64,000 nucleotides of DNA. It comes from Martinezella multihospitum. GTDB taxonomy: Bacteria; Pseudomonadota; Alphaproteobacteria; Rhizobiales; Rhizobiaceae. The notes beneath the pieces were generated by a model. The model did no database searches, was not told where the DNA came from, and was given only the letters and a program-made list of their open reading frames with translations. The first letter of the stretch is position 1; every line of letters starts with the position of its first letter. Position numbers and translations under genes: made by a program. Where the stretch lies: positions 1,316,530 through 1,380,529 of the forward strand of contig NZ_FMAG01000001.1 in assembly GCF_900094585.1 (NCBI RefSeq), read 5' to 3'. Below are positions 16,651 to 24,232 of the stretch, in pieces.

Positions 16651-17381
16651 GTGGATTGGCCCTTCTTGGCTTCGGCTTCCAGTTTGCTGCGCAGGAAGGT
16701 GAACGGCCGGCTGATGTCGGCGATCAACGCATCGCGCGCTTCCTTGGCATCCTGTGCGGCCATCGCCTTGACGATGGTGCGGTGATAGTGGGCGGTGTCG
16801 ACTTCACCGGCGTCGGAGAAGGCGTAGATGGCCACGCGAATGCAGGGGCCGGACTGCAGCCACAGGCTCTCGATCATCGGGATCAGCACGGCGGAGCCAC
16901 AGGCGCGATAAATCTCGAAATGAAAGGCCTGGTTGAGGGTGACCTCACGGTCGACATCCTTCTTGTGCTTCAGCGCACGCATTTCGTCCCATTCGCCAAG
17001 CATGCTTTCGATGTTGGCGATCTGGCGCGAGGTCATGCGGGCGGCCGCAAGCGCGATCGCTTCGCCCTCGATGAGGATGCGGGCGCGCAGAAGGTCGTCC
17101 ATGCGCTCCAGCGTGATCGGCGGTACGCGAACGGATCGGTTGGGGAGGGCTTCCAGCGCCTTTTCGGTGATCAGCCGGCCCAGTGCCTCGCGCACCGGCA
17201 TGGTGCTGGTCATCAATGCGTCGGCGAGACCACGGATCGTCAGCACCTGGCTCGGCTCGAACAGCCCGCCGATCAGCGCGCGACGTAGCTCGGAATAGAC
17301 CCGATCCTGAACGGTTTCTCGCCCCACTGGCGCAAGCTGTGCGGCAATCGGATCGCTCTTGTCGGCGGTGGCCTTTTGCAT
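16647..17381 (-). CDS. FadR-type GntR transcriptional regulator
   Basis: This 244-residue protein has an N-terminal winged helix (VQDRVYSELRRALIGGLFEPSQVLTIRGLADAL, then MPVREALGRLITEKALE) and a C-terminal all-helical FCD ligand domain with metal-site residues in the region of LNQAFHFEIYRACGS. The ATG at 17381 is preceded by AAAGGGA. It is the first gene of the minus-strand arm and divergent from livG, so it is placed to control both arms. Two TGATCA-centred elements in the 122-base gap are candidate binding sites. The inducer is probably the imported compound or its oxidation product. Confidence 0.85.
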   Translation of the reverse strand: MQKATADKSDPIAAQLAPVGRETVQDRVYSELRRALIGGLFEPSQVLTIRGLADALMTSTMPVREALGRLITEKALEALPNRSVRVPPITLERMDDLLRARILIEGEAIALAAARMTSRQIANIESMLGEWDEMRALKHKKDVDREVTLNQAFHFEIYRACGSAVLIPMIESLWLQSGPCIRVAIYAFSDAGEVDTAHYHRTIVKAMAAQDAKEARDALIADISRPFTFLRSKLEAEAKKGQST

Positions 17382-17425
17382 TCGAAATCCCTTTTTCGGC
17401 TTGCGAAGAGGATTAAAGCTGATTA

Positions 17426-17452
17426 GCGTGATCAATGCAAGTGTGATCACAA
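17426..17452. promoter_or_regulatory. GntR operator candidates in the divergent liv promoter
   Basis: A perfect 10-base palindrome TGTGATCACA lies at 17442-17451, and a second TGATCA core at 17429-17434 is 15 bases away centre to centre. Both are in the shared promoter of the GntR gene and livG. FadR-type regulators bind short palindromes with GT/AC arms, which fits, but the assignment to this regulator is inferred. Confidence 0.5.
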
Positions 17453-17503
17453 ATCAAATAATCAGGGAAGCGGCAATGATCGCTTTCCGGCCAGAGGGAT
17501 CTC

Positions 17504-18301
17504 ATGAGTACGACAACTGAACGGCATGGGGAGGAAGCCCGGCCTGTTCTGACGGCAAGAAATGTGATGCGGCGTTTCGGCGGCCTTGTGGCCGTCAACG
17601 ACGTTTCTTTCCATGTGCGCCAGGGCGAGATTCTGGGGCTGATCGGCCCCAATGGCGCCGGCAAGACGACGATGTTCGATCTGCTGGCCGGCAGCGTCGC
17701 GCCGAGCAGCGGCGATATCATCTTGAACGGAACGGCGGTTGCAGGCGAGGCTGCTCATCGCCGGATTACTCGCGGCCTCGGCCGTACCTTCCAGATTCCG
17801 CGTCCTTTCCCCAACTTGACGCTTCTCGACAATGTCATGCTGGCTGCCCAGGATCAGACCGGTGAGCGGTTGCTATCGAATTTCCTGCGGCCATGGAAAG
17901 TCGCCGCTCAGGAGAAGGCCGCCCATGCCAAGGCGATGGACTTGCTCGACCTCGTTCACCTGACACGGCTCGCGCATGAGCCGGCACGCGTGTTGTCAGG
18001 CGGGCAGCGCAAGCTCCTGGAGCTTGCCCGCGTCATGATGGCCGACCCGGCTCTCATTCTGCTTGATGAGCCGGCCGCCGGCGTCAACGCCACGCTTTTG
18101 GAGACGATCATCGACCGCATCCGCGATATCAATCAGCGCGGCGTCACCTTCCTGCTGATCGAGCACAATATCGATATGGTGACGCGCCTGTGCCACCGCG
18201 TGCTTGTGATGGCGAGCGGCCAGCTTCTTTGTGAGGGCACGCCGGAGGAGGTTGCCCGCGATCCGCGCGTCATCGAAGCCTATCTAGGAGGCGCGGCATG
18301 A
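17504..18301 (+). CDS. livG: Liv-type ABC importer ATPase LivG
   Basis: This 265-residue nucleotide-binding subunit of a hydrophobic amino-acid-type (HAAT) importer has Walker A GPNGAGKTT near residue 48, the signature LSGGQRKLLELARVM, and Walker B ALILLDEPAAGVN, plus the LivG/BraF-type C-terminal extension ending RVIEAYLGGAA. The ATG at 17504 follows AGAGGGA. The stop overlaps livF by four bases (ATGA). It is first in a four-gene transcript livGFHM that lacks a binding-protein gene; the LivK-like protein is encoded on the divergent arm. Confidence 0.92.
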   Translation: MSTTTERHGEEARPVLTARNVMRRFGGLVAVNDVSFHVRQGEILGLIGPNGAGKTTMFDLLAGSVAPSSGDIILNGTAVAGEAAHRRITRGLGRTFQIPRPFPNLTLLDNVMLAAQDQTGERLLSNFLRPWKVAAQEKAAHAKAMDLLDLVHLTRLAHEPARVLSGGQRKLLELARVMMADPALILLDEPAAGVNATLLETIIDRIRDINQRGVTFLLIEHNIDMVTRLCHRVLVMASGQLLCEGTPEEVARDPRVIEAYLGGAA

Positions 18302-19047
18302 GTGAACCGGTCTTGAGCGTTCGCAACCTCGTTGCCGGTTACGAGCCGGGTGTGCCGATCGTTCGTGGTGCTTCGATCATGGTCGCAGAGAAGGAAATCG
18401 TCGTCGTGCTTGGGCCAAACGGCGCTGGCAAATCGAGTTTTATCAAGGCGATCGCCGGTCTCGTTCCGGTCGAAAGCGGAACGGTGGAACTGGGCGGCAG
18501 GGATATTACTGCTACGCCCGCACATACCATGGTGCGGCTCGGCCTCGCCTTCGTGCCGCAGACGGAGAATGTCTTTCCGCTAATGTCTGTAGAGGACAAT
18601 CTGAAGGTTGCCGGCGGCATTTTGAAGCCGAAGGACGTGCCCGGCCGTATCGAAGAAATGTACTCGACCTTTCCGGATCTCGCTCGTCATCGCCGTATTG
18701 CCGCAGGCAATCTCTCCGGAGGGCAGAGGCAGATGCTGGCCGTTGCGCGTGCTCTCATTGTCCATCCGAAGCTTCTCGTTCTCGATGAGCCCTCGGCGGG
18801 TCTCTCGCCAAAATTCGTCTCGATGGTCTTCGACATGCTGACCAATATCCGCAAGTCCGGCGTCACCATTCTGCTGGTCGAGCAGAATGCCAAAGCGGCG
18901 CTGGCGATCGGCGATCGTGCCTATGTTCTCGTCGAGGGCAAGGACAGGCATGAAGGCGTGGCCTCCGAGCTTTGGAACGATCCTGTCGTTGCCGAACTCT
19001 ATCTGGGACAGCGACCAGCGGCTTCGGCAAAAGGAGGCGCGGCATGA
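18298..19047 (+). CDS. livF: Liv-type ABC importer ATPase LivF
   Basis: This 249-residue second nucleotide-binding subunit has Walker A GPNGAGKSS near residue 39, the Q-loop region FVPQTENVFPLMSVEDNL typical of LivF/BraG, the signature LSGGQRQMLAVARALI and Walker B LLVLDEPSAGLSP. It pairs with LivG as the asymmetric ATPase dimer at the cytoplasmic face. Start and stop overlap livG and livH by four bases each, indicating coupled translation. Confidence 0.92.
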   Translation: MSEPVLSVRNLVAGYEPGVPIVRGASIMVAEKEIVVVLGPNGAGKSSFIKAIAGLVPVESGTVELGGRDITATPAHTMVRLGLAFVPQTENVFPLMSVEDNLKVAGGILKPKDVPGRIEEMYSTFPDLARHRRIAAGNLSGGQRQMLAVARALIVHPKLLVLDEPSAGLSPKFVSMVFDMLTNIRKSGVTILLVEQNAKAALAIGDRAYVLVEGKDRHEGVASELWNDPVVAELYLGQRPAASAKGGAA

Positions 19048-19952
19048 ACCTGCAATTCATCGTCGACGGATTGCTGACAGGCTCGATGATCGGCCTTGGC
19101 GCCATCGGCGTGACGCTGACCTATTCGATCCTGCGCTTTTCGAACTTTGCCCATGGCGATTTCATGGCCTGGGGTACCTATGCAACGCTTGCCGTCGTCA
19201 GCGCCATCGGTGCGATCTTCGGTAAGGTCGCCCCAATCGGCCCGCTTTCCTTCGGCTGGCCGCTGATCGTAGCGGTGATCGTCGCAATGGGCTTTACCGG
19301 CATCCTTGCCCTGGCGCTCGACAAGGTGCTGTTTGCCAGGCTGCGGGCCAAGGGCCAGTCGATCATCGTCGTCATGGCGAGTTTCGGTGCTTCCATGGCG
19401 CTGCGCAGCCTGCTGGAATTCCTCTTCACTTCGCGCCCGACCTATTTCAGCCGCGCGATCCAGATCGCCATGCCCATCGGCTTCGGCATCCGCATCACGC
19501 CCGATCAGATTGCCCTTCTGATCGTCACGGCGCTCCTGGTCTTCGGTGTTCACATGCTGATGACGAGGACGCAGACGGGCCGCTCCATGCAGGCGCTCAG
19601 CCAAAACCCAGCGCTTGCCCGCGTCGTCGGTATCGATGTCGCCAAGGTCGTGCGCGTTACCTGGTTGATCGGCGGGGGGCTGGCCTGCGTTGCCGGCGTC
19701 ATGATCGGCATTCTCGTACAGATCCGCCCGCTGATGGGCTTCGACATGCTGCTGCCGATGTTTGCCGCCGCCATTCTCGGCGGTATCGGCAGCGTGCCGG
19801 GCGCGGTTCTCGGCGGGTTGATCATCGGCCTTGCCGAGGCAGCGGCCGTTCAGCTTGTCGGTGCCGAGTGGCGCGCCGCCATCTCGTTCATCATCCTGAT
19901 GGCGGTGCTGTTCATTCGGCCGATCGGCCTTTTCGGGGTGAGAGAGCGATGA
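19044..19952 (+). CDS. livH: Liv-type ABC importer permease LivH
   Basis: This 302-residue inner-membrane permease has about eight hydrophobic segments. It starts MNLQFIVDGLLTGSMIGLGAIGVTL, a LivH-type N terminus, and includes the conserved FSNFAHGDFMAWGTY and, late, AAILGGIGSVPGAVLGGLIIG, the segment that contacts the ATPases. The ATG at 19044 overlaps the livF stop; an earlier in-frame start at 18972 lies inside livF and lacks support. It forms the translocation pore with LivM. Confidence 0.92.
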   Translation: MNLQFIVDGLLTGSMIGLGAIGVTLTYSILRFSNFAHGDFMAWGTYATLAVVSAIGAIFGKVAPIGPLSFGWPLIVAVIVAMGFTGILALALDKVLFARLRAKGQSIIVVMASFGASMALRSLLEFLFTSRPTYFSRAIQIAMPIGFGIRITPDQIALLIVTALLVFGVHMLMTRTQTGRSMQALSQNPALARVVGIDVAKVVRVTWLIGGGLACVAGVMIGILVQIRPLMGFDMLLPMFAAAILGGIGSVPGAVLGGLIIGLAEAAAVQLVGAEWRAAISFIILMAVLFIRPIGLFGVRER

Positions 19953-20935
19953 TGGACATTATTGGCTACGGCGCTTTCTTCCTGACCACCGCGCTGATCT
20001 TCTCCTTCATCACCCTCGGCCTGAACCTGCAATGGGGCCTGACCGGTCTCTTCAATGTCGGTCTTGCCGGTTTCGTAGCGATCGGCGCCTATACTTCGGC
20101 CCTGCTGACGACGCCCGATACGGCCGGGCGCTTTGGCGGCTTCGATCTGCCGATTCCGATTGGCTGGCTAGGCGCCATGGTCGTCGCCGGTATTGCCGCC
20201 GCCATCATCGGCATTGCGACGTTCAGGTTGAAATCGGATTATCTGGCGATCACCACCTTCGGCGTTGCCGTCGTCGTTCAACTTGTGGCGCTGAACGCGC
20301 AGAAGCTGACCGGCGGTCCCTTCGGCATCGGCTTTATCCCGCGGCCGTTTTCAGGTCTTGCCGAAACCCCGCTGCTCTTCAATCTTGCCAATCTCGGTGT
20401 CGTTGTCGTCGTGATGCTGATCGTCTATTTCGCTCTGGAGCATCTGGCGAAAAGCCCGTGGGGACGCGTGCTGAAGGCGCTGCGCGAGGATGAGCGCGCG
20501 GCTATTTCTCTCGGCAAGAGCGCGCGCTTCTATCGTGTTCAGGCCTTCGCTGTCGGTGGCGCGATCATGGGGCTTGCCGGCGCCATACAGGCGCATTTCA
20601 TCGGCTTTATCGCGCCGGACAACTACGTTCCGATTTTGACTTTCCAGGTCTGGGTCATGCTGATCGTCGGTGGCTCGGGCAGCAACAAGGGAGCCATTGC
20701 GGGCAGCGTTCTGGTCTGGGCGATCTGGGCCGGATCGGGTGCGCTGACGAGCGTTCTCTTTTCGCCCGAGCAGCAGGCTCGCGCAGCCTCGCTGCAGATC
20801 GTCGCGATCGGCGTCATGCTCTGCATCATCCTGCTGGTTCGTCCCTGCGGCCTCTTCGGTGATATGCCCCGGCGGCGATCGCCAGTCGCGCCGCAACCGA
20901 AACCGGCGGTGGATGAGAGCAACCTTGCCTCATAA
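19949..20935 (+). CDS. livM: Liv-type ABC importer permease LivM
   Basis: This 328-residue permease has about eight to ten membrane segments, with LivM hallmarks ALIFSFITLGLNLQWGLTGLFNVGLAGFVAIGAY, FRLKSDYLAITTFG and WVMLIVGGSGSNKGAIAGSVLVW. A hydrophilic Pro/Arg-rich tail follows the last membrane segment. It overlaps livH by four bases and ends the operon, convergent with a CUT1 permease gene 75 bases away. Confidence 0.92.
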   Translation: MMDIIGYGAFFLTTALIFSFITLGLNLQWGLTGLFNVGLAGFVAIGAYTSALLTTPDTAGRFGGFDLPIPIGWLGAMVVAGIAAAIIGIATFRLKSDYLAITTFGVAVVVQLVALNAQKLTGGPFGIGFIPRPFSGLAETPLLFNLANLGVVVVVMLIVYFALEHLAKSPWGRVLKALREDERAAISLGKSARFYRVQAFAVGGAIMGLAGAIQAHFIGFIAPDNYVPILTFQVWVMLIVGGSGSNKGAIAGSVLVWAIWAGSGALTSVLFSPEQQARAASLQIVAIGVMLCIILLVRPCGLFGDMPRRRSPVAPQPKPAVDESNLAS

Positions 20936-21010
20936 GGCAGGGTCGAAAAGAGCTGATGACGTATTGCGCAAGCTCTGGGAGCTTACTGTGGATGGCAAGA
21001 CCCACAGACG

Positions 21011-21832
21011 CTAGCCTTTGACCGCTCCTGCGGTCATCGAGCCGGAGAGCTGCCGATACATCACAAGGCCAAGCAAGGCCGGTGGCAGTGCGCCGAGGAT
21101 CATGACGGCCGATGCCAGCCCCCATTGCACGCCGCCGCCGCTGGCCGCGAAGAAGAACGAGGCGCCGACCGTCATCGGTACGGCACGGTTGGTCGTCAGC
21201 ATCAGACCGAAGAGGAATTCGTTCCAGGCGGTGATGAAGCCGAAGATGAAGGTGGTGACGAGCGCGGGCCTGATCACCGGCCGGATGACCCTGATCATGA
21301 TCTGGAAGACGCTCGCTCCATCCACCGTCGCGGCCTCGTCGAGCTCCACCGGTATGTCGGATATGGCATTGACCAGCATGACCAGCGCCAATGGGATATT
21401 GACGATCGTCAAAATGAGCCCCAGGCCGATCCGGGTGTCGAGCAGCCCGAGCCACTGATACATCATGTAAAGCGGGATCGCGAAGACGACCAACGGCACG
21501 GCCCGCAGGTTGATGACGAGCGGAAGCAGGAGCTTTTGTCCGGTCTCGCTGCGGGCGATCACGTAAGCCGCCGGGAAGGCAAGCACGATCGCCAGCAGCG
21601 TGCCGATGAGCGCTGCCGCCGCGCTGTTTGCGAGATAAAGGAAAATATTGAAGCGTTCGGTGTCCGTCAGCACCTTCAGGTAGTTGTCGAGGGTCGGCTG
21701 TTCGATCAACAGGCCGGGATTATTGGAGATCTCGCGTGTCGTCTTGAACGAAGTAATGAGGGTGACGAGGATCGGGAAGTTCATCGCTAAGACGACGACA
21801 ACGTAGACGATCCAGCGCAAGAGTCTCAGCAT
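21011..21832 (-). CDS. CUT1 sugar ABC importer permease, MalG type
   Basis: This 273-residue inner-membrane permease has six predicted membrane segments and the MalG-type EAA loop VELDEAATVDGASVFQIMIRVIRPVIRPAL near the middle, which docks on the ATPase. The C-terminal part FIFGFITAWNEFLFGLMLT is characteristic. It is the last gene of the nan-type operon and starts one base after the partner permease stop. No ATPase gene follows; the operon ends here, so a shared MalK-type ATPase must be used. Confidence 0.88.
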   Translation of the reverse strand: MLRLLRWIVYVVVVLAMNFPILVTLITSFKTTREISNNPGLLIEQPTLDNYLKVLTDTERFNIFLYLANSAAAALIGTLLAIVLAFPAAYVIARSETGQKLLLPLVINLRAVPLVVFAIPLYMMYQWLGLLDTRIGLGLILTIVNIPLALVMLVNAISDIPVELDEAATVDGASVFQIMIRVIRPVIRPALVTTFIFGFITAWNEFLFGLMLTTNRAVPMTVGASFFFAASGGGVQWGLASAVMILGALPPALLGLVMYRQLSGSMTAGAVKG

Positions 21833-21833
21833 C

Positions 21834-22700
21834 TCATTTCTTCCTTCGTGCGCCCAGCCAGTTCAGGCCATAGAGAACCAGCAGCGAGGTGATGAACAGC
21901 ACGACGGAGGCTGCAACCGCCTTGCCGATGGCGCCTTCCTTGAAAAAGGCCTGGTAGATGTAGATCGACAAAGATGTCGTCGATCCACCGGCCCCGCTGC
22001 CGGTCAGGGCGTAGACATTGTCGAACACGCGGAAGCCGTCGATAAAACGAATGAAGAAGGCCACGGTCAGCGTCGGCAGCATCAGGGGCAGTTCGATACG
22101 CCACAGCCGCTGCAGGCCGGTTGCGCCATCGAGCGCTGCAGCCTCGCGCACATCTTCGGGAATGGCGATATAGGCGACGTAGAACAGCAGAAAGGCGAAG
22201 GGCGTCCATTGCAGCACTTCGACGACGACGAGGGTGCGGAAGGCGTTCTGATAGTCGAGAAAGGCGGGGCTGTCTCCGAACCACTCGAAAAGATAATAGG
22301 GCACCGGTCCGGCAAATTCGTGCAGCACGAGGCGGTACATCAGGCCGACCATGGCGGGCGCGACCATCAACGGCAGCATCAGCGGCGCCATCAGCACAGG
22401 CCGTGCCGATAGAAGCGGCTTCAGAAAGATCGCCAGGAAAAGGCCGAGCAGGCATTCCGAGATAGCCGTGATGATGCCGAAGCGGAAGGAGAACCAGACG
22501 GATTGCCAGAATGCGGCCTCCGTCAGCACCGTGACGTAATTGCCGAGGCCACTGATCCGTGGGCTGCGCAATGTCTCGAACGAAACGGTCGAAACGGAAT
22601 AGAGAAGATTGAGAAGAGCCGGAAAGCCGAGGAACAGCAGCAGAAACCCGACAAGCGGTGCCAGGTAGAGCCTGCCTTCGGCGCGTTTTATAAGAGCCAT
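21834..22700 (-). CDS. CUT1 sugar ABC importer permease, MalF type
   Basis: This 288-residue permease has six predicted membrane segments, starting LYLAPLVGFLLLFLGFPALLNLLYS and containing the EAA loop DVREAAALDGATGLQRLWRIELPLMLPTL. The ATG at 22700 is the most sensible start, although its ribosome site is poor; a TTG at 22760 would add 20 charged residues. A RIME-like palindrome separates it from the binding-protein gene upstream. Confidence 0.86.
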   Translation of the reverse strand: MALIKRAEGRLYLAPLVGFLLLFLGFPALLNLLYSVSTVSFETLRSPRISGLGNYVTVLTEAAFWQSVWFSFRFGIITAISECLLGLFLAIFLKPLLSARPVLMAPLMLPLMVAPAMVGLMYRLVLHEFAGPVPYYLFEWFGDSPAFLDYQNAFRTLVVVEVLQWTPFAFLLFYVAYIAIPEDVREAAALDGATGLQRLWRIELPLMLPTLTVAFFIRFIDGFRVFDNVYALTGSGAGGSTTSLSIYIYQAFFKEGAIGKAVAASVVLFITSLLVLYGLNWLGARRKK

Positions 22701-22788
22701 GAGTTTCAGCCGCAGTGGCCGGATGCCGCCAGAGCCTTTTCGCTTTTCGTCGAATCGCAAAAAGGCTCTATTCTTCTGTTGTTTTTAC

Positions 22789-22832
22789 GCAATTCCGGAC
22801 GGAAAACCGCAATACACTTTTCCTGGAATTGC
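22789..22832. repeat. RIME-like intergenic palindromic repeat, copy 1
   Basis: GCAATTCCGGACGGAAAA (22789-22806) forms an imperfect inverted repeat with TTTTCCTGGAATTGC (22818-22832). The same element with the same flanks (ACGCAATTCCGGACGGAA, CACTTTTCC, GAATTGCTCC) recurs at 27953-27995. This matches a family of short palindromic intergenic elements abundant in Rhizobium, Sinorhizobium and Agrobacterium. It sits in the mRNA gap between the binding-protein and permease genes, where it may act as a stabilising hairpin. Confidence 0.75.
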
Positions 22833-22859
22833 TCCAAAGCCGGCATCCGGCCCTTGTCC

Positions 22860-24185
22860 TTATTTCTTCAAGAGATCCTGCATGCCTGCCTTGGTATGGG
22901 CAAGCGCATCCTCAAGGCTCTGCTGGCCGGACCAGTAGCCGGTGAATTCCTTGGCCTGCAGTTCGTAGACCGAAAGCGCCTTGGCCGAGGTGGCCCCCGT
23001 CATGACGTAGCCGTACTTGCTGGCAAACTCGCCGAGCTTCACGAGATCGGGACGCTCCTTGGCCACCTTGGCGACGACGTCAGGCGTCAGCGCCGGTGAG
23101 CCGCCGGCGCGTGCATAGGCAAGGGCCGCATCCTCGGAAGACAGCCACTTGAGGAACTTGATCGCGCCTTCCTTGTTCTGAGCGTTCTTGTTCAGCCCGA
23201 GGCCGAGGCCGTGAATATGGTCGACGCGACCATTCGGCCCGGCCGGCGGCGCAACGATGCCGGTGACGTCGGCGACGGCAGGCGATTTCTTCGCATCGGT
23301 CAGCTCGGCCGCTGCGGCATTCCATTGCAGGGCAGTTGCGGCCTGCCCCGAGCTGAAGGCGGCATTGGTTTCGGCATATTCGTAGCTTAGCGAATCCTTC
23401 GGCGATGCGCCGGCGTCGTAGAGCATCTTATAGAGCTTCAGCGCCGTCTTATAGGCATCCGAGTCGATCGTGACATTGCCGCTCGCGTCCATCCAGTCGC
23501 CGCCATAGGAGCGCGGCAGGGACTGGAACACCATCATGTTGAAGAGAAGGTTCTTCATCTGCAGCACGGTGCCGTAACGGACCGGACTCTGGCGGTTCAC
23601 CTGCTTGCTGAAATAGAGCGAAGTCGCCGCCCAATCATCCCAGGTCCAGTCGTCAGGCTGCTTCGGTGCCAGCTCCTTGCCGAGATACTTCTTGGAGATC
23701 TCGGCATATTTGGCCTTGGCATCGGGATCGGCGATGAGGGCATCAACAAGATCCTTGCGGTAGTACATGAAATGCAGCGACAGGTCCGTCGGCACGCCAT
23801 ATTGCTTGCCGTCGAACTGCATGGTCTTCAGCACCGTATCGCCGAACACCTTGGAGGCATCGGCACCAAGCTCGATCGGCTCCATGTAAGGTGCATAGCG
23901 GCCGATCGAATAGGTCGCGACCAGATTGACGTCGAAGGCGTTCGAGCCGGCTGCCATGTCGGCCTGCAGCTTGTCGAAGAAGCCGTCGCGATTGAAGAAC
24001 AGCAGCTCGACCTTGTCGGCATCCGATGCCGTCTTGTTGTAGAGCTCGGCGGTAGCGCGCAGCGCCGTTTCCTCTGAGCCGCCGGGCCAACCGAGCACGA
24101 CAACCTTGGCGTTAGCGAGCCCCGGCAGGGCCGCCACCGACAGCATCAGGGCAAGCAGTGCGGACGATATGTGCTTGAGTTTCAT
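22860..24185 (-). CDS. CUT1 sugar ABC importer binding protein
   Basis: This is a 441-residue MalE-type (SBP_bac_1) periplasmic protein with Sec signal MKLKHISSALLALMLSVAALPGLANA. Family segments include VPTDLSLHFMYYRKDLVDALIADP and the late aromatic patch EFTGYWSGQQSLEDAL. The ATG at 24185 follows AAGGGA. It lies 47 bases after the NanE-NanK gene in the same transcript and before two permeases. Together with the fusion enzyme this suggests N-acetylmannosamine or a related amino sugar as ligand; this is inferred from context. Confidence 0.88.
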   Translation of the reverse strand: MKLKHISSALLALMLSVAALPGLANAKVVVLGWPGGSEETALRATAELYNKTASDADKVELLFFNRDGFFDKLQADMAAGSNAFDVNLVATYSIGRYAPYMEPIELGADASKVFGDTVLKTMQFDGKQYGVPTDLSLHFMYYRKDLVDALIADPDAKAKYAEISKKYLGKELAPKQPDDWTWDDWAATSLYFSKQVNRQSPVRYGTVLQMKNLLFNMMVFQSLPRSYGGDWMDASGNVTIDSDAYKTALKLYKMLYDAGASPKDSLSYEYAETNAAFSSGQAATALQWNAAAAELTDAKKSPAVADVTGIVAPPAGPNGRVDHIHGLGLGLNKNAQNKEGAIKFLKWLSSEDAALAYARAGGSPALTPDVVAKVAKERPDLVKLGEFASKYGYVMTGATSAKALSVYELQAKEFTGYWSGQQSLEDALAHTKAGMQDLLKK

Positions 24186-24232
24186 TCTTGTTCCCTTTCC
24201 TTATCGTTGTTTGTTGAATTGGGCAGGTCTGC

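Noticed and set aside
20986..21007. CTGTGG/CCACAG hairpin between convergent livM and the permease
   Set aside because: Six-base stem with no T-run in either direction; too weak to call a terminator.
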